Shown here: positions 39,836 through 44,485 of the stretch, piece by piece
Layout of the letters: each line of letters starts with the position of its first letter
Position numbering within the stretch: the first letter of the stretch is position 1
Assembly (NCBI GenBank): GCA_003427395.1
Contig: BFEA01000512.1
Location: 419,998-464,482 of the forward strand
Length of the DNA: 44,485 bases
Direction: 5' to 3'
From: Chara braunii
Lineage: Eukaryota > Streptophyta > Charophyceae > Charales > Characeae
Translations under genes and position numbers: made by a program
The notes under the pieces: generated by a model
What the model was told of the DNA's origin: nothing
The model's database searches: none
What the model saw: the letters and a program-made list of their open reading frames with translations, nothing else

Positions 39836-40692
39836 GCAACGTCCTTGCTCCCTCCCGTTGGACCAGCGCCAGCCAAAAGGGAGGGGAGCAGAGTGCTCCC
39901 TGCCTTGGCTATGGCTGTCCTCCTCCTTCTCCGACGCTCCTTTGCTGTCCTCCAGCTCCGCTAGCAGCGCTCCTGCCTCCTCTCCAACACTCCAGCAATG
40001 AGGCAAGTGTGCTGTCACACACTGGTAGCTAGAGGCAAGTATGAGGCAGCTGGGGGTCAACTGCCTCTTTTGTAGTGGTTGAGGAGGGCAGCAGCAGCCT
40101 CAGCTGCCCCCAGGCAAAATTCGTCACTTGCCTGGGGCCGTTGATCTGAGCCAGATCAACGGACTGAGGCTGTCTCACCTCAGCCACACACTTAGGGTGG
40201 CAGTTGTACTCAACTGCCCCCCTTTTTTTTTCCCCTTTTCCCTGTACTCAGCCCCACCCTGAGTGCAGGTTCAGTGGGAAAATGGCTGTTTCCAGCCAAG
40301 TTCCCCTCACTGACCCTCCATTTCCCCAGCCTCTGGCCTGAGTCACATTCAGGCCAGTTTAGCCAGTATCTTATCATAGCCGCGCCCACATTCGTGGCCG
40401 TGGCTTTTTCCTTTTTCACTTTTTTTCCTTCTACCTCTGCCCTCCCCTGAAAACGGGGAGGACAATTGTCACTGTTGGGAGGAGTAGGCCCTCCTCCTCC
40501 TAACTCTCCCGTTTCGCTCTCTCTCTCCCTCTTCAGCTCCCTTAGTCTCATCTCCACATGCACACTTTGTGAGCCGCGAGATTTGAGATCTCGCGGCCAC
40601 AATTGTTCTTCCCAAAAACGAAGTGGGAGCTTTTGTGCTCCCACACAGTTTGAGAAGACTGTATTTTTCCCTCACGAGGTAGTTGCCTCGTT
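39836..40692 (+). repeat. Hairpin train IV: at least a dozen perfect or near-perfect hairpins
   Basis: Consecutive stems include GAGGCAG/CTGCCTC (40043), CCCCAGGCAA/TTGCCTGGGG (40108-40137) and, abutting it, CCGTTGATCT/AGATCAACGG (40138-40162). CTGAGG/CCTCAG (40164), GGCAGTTG/CAACTGCC (40199), CCTGTACTCAG/CTGAGTGCAGG (40241-40269), TGGCTG/CAGCCA (40283) and CTGGCCTGA/TCAGGCCAG (40333-40357) follow. Then come CCTCCCC/GGGGAGG (40441), GGAGGAG/CTCCTCC (40478), GCCGCGAGAT/ATCTCGCGGC (40573-40597), GTGGGAGC/GCTCCCAC (40623) and ACGAGG/CCTCGT (40674). Loops are 4-10 bases except the first, which is 11. No shared sequence unit is obvious. Confidence 0.85.
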
Positions 40693-40700
40693 TTTTTTTG

Positions 40701-40731
<31 letters not shown>

Positions 40732-40845
40732 CTCTTCCTTGTTTTCTTCCTGCTCTCTCCATGCCAACAACCACACGACGTGGGAGCACTGGGAAAAAAA
40801 AAAAAAAAAAAAGAGAAACAACGAAAAATAAACAACTTACCTCGC
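40693..40845. repeat. T- and A-runs
   Basis: A T run (about 40690-40728) and an A run (40794-40812) surround a short unique segment. They probably represent tails of oppositely oriented retrocopies. The minus strand carries donor-like AGGTAAG at 40838. Confidence 0.7.
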
Positions 40846-40902
40846 CAGTGCATATTTCCATGTTCCAACGGTAGATTTGTTCGATTTTGCCCACCCTCTA
40901 TG
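40846..40902 (-). repeat. Microsatellite-linked element L, copy 5
   Basis: GCCAGTGCATATTTCCATG, CGGTAGATTTGTTCG, ATTTTGCCCACCCTCTATGG. Here the element leads into a hammerhead-like sequence and not a GT microsatellite. Confidence 0.7.
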
Positions 40903-40956
40903 GCTGTCGGGGTTGCAACCCCCAGATGAGTCGGTGCAATTTTGACGAAACAGTCC
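40903..40956 (+). ncRNA. Type III hammerhead ribozyme, nearly complete
   Basis: Stem III pairs GCTGU (40903-40907) with ACAGUC (40950-40955), six pairs with one G.U. The cleavage triplet GTC ends at 40908. Stem I is GGGGU-TGCA-ACCCC (40909-40922, extendable). The core is CAGATGA (40923-40929), stem II is GUCGG with UUGAC (40930-40934, 40942-40946) with a seven-base loop, then GAAA (40947-40950). All three helices and core GAAA, G5, A6, G8 and A9 are present, but U4 is A, which should cripple cleavage. Layout matches plant retrozyme and viroid-type hammerheads. Confidence 0.7.
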
Positions 40957-40984
40957 GGCGCAGTCATCCTTCCCCCCCTTTTTT

Positions 40985-41250
40985 CCCTTTCTCATGCGCC
41001 TGTACCCAGGCACCATAAGCGTCGGGTTTAGGCGCTCCCATGCCCTGCTGCCCGTTTTAAAAAACGAACGGGCGCTCAGCTGGAAAAAGAATCTAGAAAA
41101 AAAATATAGAAAAAAAAAAACAGAAAAAAAACAAAAACTAACTTACCTAAAATCGACTGCCCGTTTCCAACGGGCGCCTGTTTCTTCCTCTGGGACACTA
41201 AGTCCCTTTTCTTTTGGTAGCGTTATCTGGCGCTGTAGTTAGTTTAGATT
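40985..41250. repeat. GCCCGTT hairpins and A/T runs
   Basis: CCCGTT..AACGGG appears twice, loosely at 41050-41072 and tightly as CCCGTT-TCC-AACGGG at 41160-41174. A-rich stretches separate them, and a donor-like AGGTAAG on the minus strand is at 41143. No gene. Confidence 0.55.
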
Positions 41251-41269
41251 TTTTTTTTTTTTTTTTTTT

Positions 41270-41380
41270 TTGAAATGCCGTTGGCATAATCGAACGGCCC
41301 CAGTAGCATATGCCAGCTCAGCTGGCATCCCCCCAGCCCCTCTTCTGGTACACAGACCAGAGTTCGATTCCCTTAGGGGA
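41270..41380 (+). mobile_element. tRNA-like SINE
   Basis: CCAGCTCAGCTGGCA near 41310 is an A-box/D-arm-like word. A stem TCTGG/CCAGA and B-box GAGTTCGATTCCC (41360-41372) follow, ending TTAGGGGAATAAAA. The acceptor stem does not close, so it is a SINE or tRNA relic. It merges into a U6 fragment through a shared A/T run. Confidence 0.6.
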
Positions 41381-41382
41381 AT

Positions 41383-41439
41383 AAAAAAAAATTGGCTCAT
41401 CTCTCGATTTATGCGTGTCATTTTTGCGCAGGGGCCATA
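41383..41439 (-). pseudogene. U6 snRNA 3'-half pseudogene 4
   Basis: Minus strand reads TATGGCCCCTGCGCAAAAATG, ACACGCATAAATCGAGA, GATGAGCCAATT, then a run of T. It keeps the 3' half only, and sequence upstream of GGCCCC is unrelated. The T run could be a polymerase III terminator or the A run of the neighbouring SINE read in reverse. Confidence 0.88.
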
Positions 41440-41530
41440 CAGATCCGCGCAACAGATTTCCGCCGCATGATCTCGTGATCGCGTGACCGATTTTGCGCTT
41501 GACTGTTTTCCGGCGTCTGCTCCAAAAAAA

Positions 41531-41660
41531 GAGCTAGCCCAACGGTGTCGTCGTCGACGCTCGATCCCTGAGTCTGTGGGATGACAGTCTGATGATAGTA
41601 CCTACTGGGCTAGCTCCTTTCTCACGTTGAGAAAAGAGCAACCCTTCTACATGAAGGGCT
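41531..41660 (+). repeat. Three consecutive hairpins
   Basis: GAGCTAGCCCA (41531-41541) pairs perfectly with TGGGCTAGCTC (41606-41616) around 64 bases. CTTTCTC-ACGTT-GAGAAAAG (41617-41636) and ACCCTTC-TACAT-GAAGGGCT (41641-41660) follow. Their juxtaposition resembles a compact folded RNA. A GTCTGATGA word inside the first loop lacks a following GAAA. Confidence 0.7.
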
Positions 41661-42164
41661 GCGGTGCCCAGCAGTCCGCCCTCCAGTGCCTGCTAAGCCC
41701 GCCTGTTACCGTGGTTGACTGGCCGGGTAAGCGGCCCATGGCCTTAACAACTGCCCTACTCAGCAGGCCATAATGCCATCCCCTCCGGACCTCGGCTCGA
41801 AACCCCCGCGGACCCAACAAAAATAAGACTTCCTATTCCCTCCATGCCGCGGCTCCAGCTTTCGTTGTAACGAACCTTTTTCAACCTACTTAGGCCCTGA
41901 ATCATTCGGCTTAGCAGTCGTGCGACATTATTTTAGGTAGAACAGGTCTAGCCTTAGCATTCCCACGCCCGCATGCCTCAACGGTCCCAACAACACGAAG
42001 CACTTCCAGTTATTGCTGCTACTCTCGAACGTCACATGTGTCTAAACTAAAGCTCGAAAACTTTTAGTCTTTCAATCATAGGTCAGGTCTGACTAAAATT
42101 TTGGCAGACGTCAGTTTCATCCAGTCCCTTAATTTAACGGAAAAGTCGGACAGCGTCCGATATT
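41661..42164 (-). mobile_element. Putative LTR body and SINE-like sequence, minus orientation
   Basis: It lies downstream, on the minus strand, of the LTR terminus at 42208. A minus-strand GTTTCGAGCCGAG word near 41795 is B-box-like. The LTR end and primer site were not found. No gene. Confidence 0.35.
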
Positions 42165-42208
42165 GAAAAACCCGAGCAGATACCCTTGTAAGGGTTTTAG
42201 ATTCAACA
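42165..42208 (-). mobile_element. LTR 5' terminus (palindrome type), minus strand
   Basis: Minus strand begins TGTTGAATCTAAAACCC, the same TGTTGAATC start as the short LTR at 35224, but carries the ACCCTT-AC-AAGGGT hairpin of the TGTCGG group. It therefore bridges the two LTR families. Confidence 0.5.
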
Positions 42209-42419
42209 CCGGAACCGCTCTCCGTTGGTCCGCCCTTGATGAATTTGCACCTGATAGACGGGCAAATCCATTCGACAAGGTCTGAATACGGCATCCGAGG
42301 CCGTGGTCCACTTACTCAGGCTAAACGCTAGTAGGAAAAGCGGGGGAGGAATACCGGGAGAAAGCAAAAGAGAGAGGCGCATGCGAATAAACAGAGGTGG
42401 AACTCGCAGGGAAAAGAAG

Positions 42420-42510
42420 GAGAAGTGCAAGGAAGAGGAGGAGGAGAAGAAGAAGAAGAAGAAGAAGAAGAAGAAGAAGGAGAAGTAAGAAGAAGAAGAA
42501 GAAGAGAGAG
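42420..42510. repeat. (AAG)n polypurine tract
   Basis: GAGGAGG then a clean AAG run, followed by GA-rich sequence. The surrounding 42210-42830 frame on the minus strand is serine/leucine/phenylalanine-rich because of this tract and the GA repeat at 42717, and is not credible. Confidence 0.92.
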
Positions 42511-42715
42511 GGAGGAGAATGGAGAAAAAAGGAGGGCTGACCTTCCTCACAGTCAGTGATGACCGTACGTAGGTGTTGAGATCTTGTACTTGAGTTTCAA
42601 GGGACTCACTGTGTGCGCTTCGGATGGTTTCCGGTTCACGAGGGACAGACGAGTCATTCCTGGTGATCAAAGCAAGATCTTGGGAACGCCTTTCGACCCT
42701 CCAAAAGGCTATCCT

Positions 42716-42716
<1 letters not shown>

Positions 42717-42793
<77 letters not shown>
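42717..42793. repeat. (GA)n microsatellite
   Basis: Pure GA run directly followed by TAGGTAAG, a donor-like word at 42794. Confidence 0.95.
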
Positions 42794-42796
<3 letters not shown>

Positions 42797-42831
42797 GTAA
42801 GTTTCCAATATCATGGCTGTCTTCATGATAC

Positions 42832-42898
42832 TTCCTCCGAAAAGGAGGAACGCAATCGAATGAATCTACCGCTATAACGTGGAAATATCCACCGCCAA
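42832..42898 (+). repeat. Microsatellite-linked element L, copy 6
   Basis: AATCGAATGAATCTACCGCT then ATAACGTGGAAATATCC, the closest copy to the family consensus. It is followed at 42920-43002 by GT-rich repeats. Confidence 0.8.
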
Positions 42899-42919
42899 AC
42901 TTGTTTCTTTGATCGTATG

Positions 42920-43002
42920 AGTATGTGTGTATGTGTGTGTGTATGTTAGCGTGTGACCGTGCGCTATCGTTTGGGCATGTGTGTGTGTGTGTGTGTGTGT
43001 AT
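42920..43002. repeat. (GT)n microsatellites
   Basis: Several GTGTGT runs with interruptions between L copies 6 and 7. Confidence 0.9.
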
Positions 43003-43005
43003 AAG

Positions 43006-43060
43006 TGTAGGCTGAGCAAAATCAAATGAATCTAGCGCTAGAATATGAGACTTTACACGA
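43006..43060 (+). repeat. Microsatellite-linked element L, copy 7
   Basis: GTAGGCTGAGCAAAATC then AAATGAATCTAGCGCTAGAA. It is followed by GTGAGTGTGTATG-type DNA and GAGAGAG words to 43210. Confidence 0.7.
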
Positions 43061-43214
43061 CGAGTACGTGAGTGTGTATGGGTCTGTATGCGCATCCTCG
43101 TAGGTGAGTGTGCGAGTGTGTAGGAGAGAAAGCGAGAGAGCGGAGAGACGGGAAGCGATGGGGAGCAATCCACAAAGAGAGTGAGAGAGAGTGAGAGAAT
43201 GAGAGAGAGGTGAG

Positions 43215-43320
43215 GTTGATGATGTGAGGACACGTACCTGGTACTGACGATAGTCTGCATTGAGCGACATCTCCAAGCACTTCGTGGGCTGATGACGTTG
43301 TAGGGCCAAACCTCGGTAGA
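43215..43320 (-). repeat. Partial copy related to repeat M (no ATT tail)
   Basis: ACACGTACCTGGTACTG.. and ..GATGACGTTGTAGGGCC parallel GACATACCTGGTGCTGG.. and ..TTGACGTCGTCTTTTGGC at 29798-29880. On the minus strand the donor-like CAGGTACGTG is at the same place as in the M copies. Confidence 0.45.
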
Positions 43321-43469
43321 CTTTCGAGCCTTAGTCGACCCCACTGCGGGTCCCAGTTGGCTCGACCCGCCCACGCTCACGCTCAGGGCACGGACCATTC
43401 GTCCCGAGGTCACCCCCACCTAGTACTTTGAGATGGATGGGGGTGGGCCATCGCGCGAGAGAGCTTTGA

Positions 43470-43555
43470 CATTTGGGGATGTAGCTCAGCCCTCACGCCG
43501 GGTGGTAGTCTCGCTGGTCGTTCCGCAACGCTGATTTTTTTTTTTTTTTATTCTT
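43470..43555 (+). repeat. tRNA-Ala-derived SINE head
   Basis: GGGGATGTAGCTCA at 43474-43487 equals the 5' end of plant tRNA-Ala. A 13-base insertion follows, then GTGGTAG.TCTCGCT, also alanine-tRNA-like, and a T run at 43535-43548. It cannot fold as a full tRNA. Confidence 0.55.
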
Positions 43556-44394
43556 TGCTGTGTTATCAAGCAATTGCTCCCTCCAATACGCAGGCAGTCC
43601 AGGGTTCTTTGAGAGTCTTTCTTTTTTTGCGCGCAGGCTAAGCGTCATCCTTAGGCCGCACACCATTTCTCTAAACCTTGTGTACCTATAGCGTCATCGG
43701 GGTGTGGCGTAGTCGTCTTACCCCTCGCATCTACGCCCAGGTTGGGCCTCATGCATCTCTTTCAAATCTGTTGAGGCAGGCTCCTTAGTCCTTTCGGGGC
43801 CTTTACATGCATGCACATTCACAACATCTCATTTCCTTTGGCAAGATTGCATTCTATTCCCTTGTTCACGCTCCAAATGTCAAACACAAAGGTCATTTCT
43901 CTGGGTTGTCTTTATGTTAAGAGTCCCATAGTCCCTTTGTCCCTCTTTCCTCTTGGTGCCTGGTTCCTCCCGACCCTATCTCGCTTAAGGCATCCTTTGC
44001 AATCACTCACCTGCACAATCTCACACAAAGCAAAGATCCATACAATCCTCCACTGGGGGTCAACACACAGCCCTTCCCACACGCCTATCCTTCTCATGCT
44101 CTTTGGTTGTTCTTTGTTCTCTTTCCTTGCTCAATCAGCCCATCCTCTTCTCATAGTCATGCAGTCGGGGAAATGGTTGAGTCCAACTGCCCTCGCTTCC
44201 ACTTATACTTTCTCTCGGATTCTGCCTCTTTTTCCCACTTTCCGTCCTTTCCTTTGCCTTCTTGGTGCCACAAGGACCGGTTACCCTCCCCTTGCCCTCT
44301 TTCTCCACCAAGTGAGGTCTGATTTCTTTTAACCATTTGCACCCTGGCAATGTACCAAGTGAGGGGAGAAAGGTTAGTCATATGCCAAGTGAGG

Positions 44395-44395
<1 letters not shown>
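43556..44395. other. No gene; pyrimidine-rich sequence
   Basis: A possible second SINE head (GTGGCGTAGTCG near 43706, GGTTGGGCCTC near 43741) is followed by C/T-rich DNA. A 173-codon plus frame at 43811-44332 is leucine/serine/proline-rich with no domain and overlaps minus frames. I do not call it. GTACCAAGTGAGGGGA and ATGCCAAGTGAGGGGA near 44351 and 44381 are a short duplication. Confidence 0.4.

Positions 44396-44485
<90 letters not shown>
44396..44485. repeat. (GA)n microsatellite
   Basis: Uninterrupted GA run to the window end. Confidence 0.97.

Noticed and set aside
41586-41600. GTCTGATGA as hammerhead core or snoRNA C box
   Set aside because: No GAAA follows, and no D box with terminal stem could be placed in the right order.
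43285-43310. CTGATGACGTTGTAGGGCC as a hammerhead core
   Set aside because: It is followed by AAACC without the required GAAA and has no stem II.
43474-43548. Functional tRNA-Ala gene
   Set aside because: The first 14 bases match, but a 13-base insertion and the missing T arm rule it out.
43811-44332. 173-codon plus-strand open frame
   Set aside because: Leucine/serine/proline-rich pyrimidine DNA without a recognisable domain, overlapped by minus frames; not strong enough to call.

Overview
This 44.5-kb window looks like repeat-filled intergenic DNA from a plant-lineage eukaryote. Four U6 snRNA-derived copies carry the 3' portion typical of plant U6 (ATAAATCGAGAAATGGTCC). The DNA is full of GA, GT, CTT, ATT and AT microsatellites, poly(A)-tailed retrocopies and tRNA-derived short interspersed elements (SINEs). 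LTR-retrotransposon junctions with initiator-tRNA-like primer sites are present, and there is a 330-base assembly gap at 28876-29205. A charophyte or other early streptophyte would fit, but the species cannot be fixed from this sequence. I found no reading frame that I would call a protein gene: open frames are short or are translations of microsatellites and purine or pyrimidine tracts.

Layout. 1-1.2 kb: GA tracts, minisatellites and a 120-bp foldback. 1.2-2.85 kb: inverted, rearranged Copia-type LTR fragments. 2.97-5 kb: a second foldback, a G-quadruplex tract and diverged repeats. 5.2-6.7 kb: five hammerhead-ribozyme-like motifs among CTT tracts. 6.9-9.7 kb: small hairpin repeats, GA and ACAG tracts and three U6 pseudogenes. 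10.9-14.5 kb: an AT-rich island. 14.57-15.3 kb: an LTR plus leader whose inverted sister is at 36.7-37.4 kb. 16.0-17.5 kb: a decayed tandem array of about 178 bp period. 17.5-19.65 kb: an element inverted relative to 24.64-26.3 kb. 19.7-21.3 kb: hairpin array II. 22.4, 35.9 and 37.5 kb: three copies of an apparently structured RNA-like repeat. 23.0 and 27.1 kb: a two-headed tRNA SINE. 28.5-32.1 kb: microsatellite-linked elements and ATT-tailed repeats. 33.0-34.8 kb: hairpin array I, followed by a short LTR at 35.22 kb. 39.4-40.7 kb: a train of back-to-back hairpins, then a nearly complete type III hammerhead at 40.9 kb. 41.3-44.5 kb: a tRNA/U6 chimera, an LTR end and more microsatellites.

The recurring and most unusual theme is RNA-like hairpins. 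In several unrelated repeat families the stem sequences differ from copy to copy while pairing is kept, including G.U pairs and compensatory changes, and the loops stay constant. This suggests either non-coding retroelements selected for RNA structure or a palindrome-correcting mutational process. The AT-rich island at 11-14 kb, read the same way, shows no comparable hairpins. All pairings were worked out by eye and no folding or database search was run.
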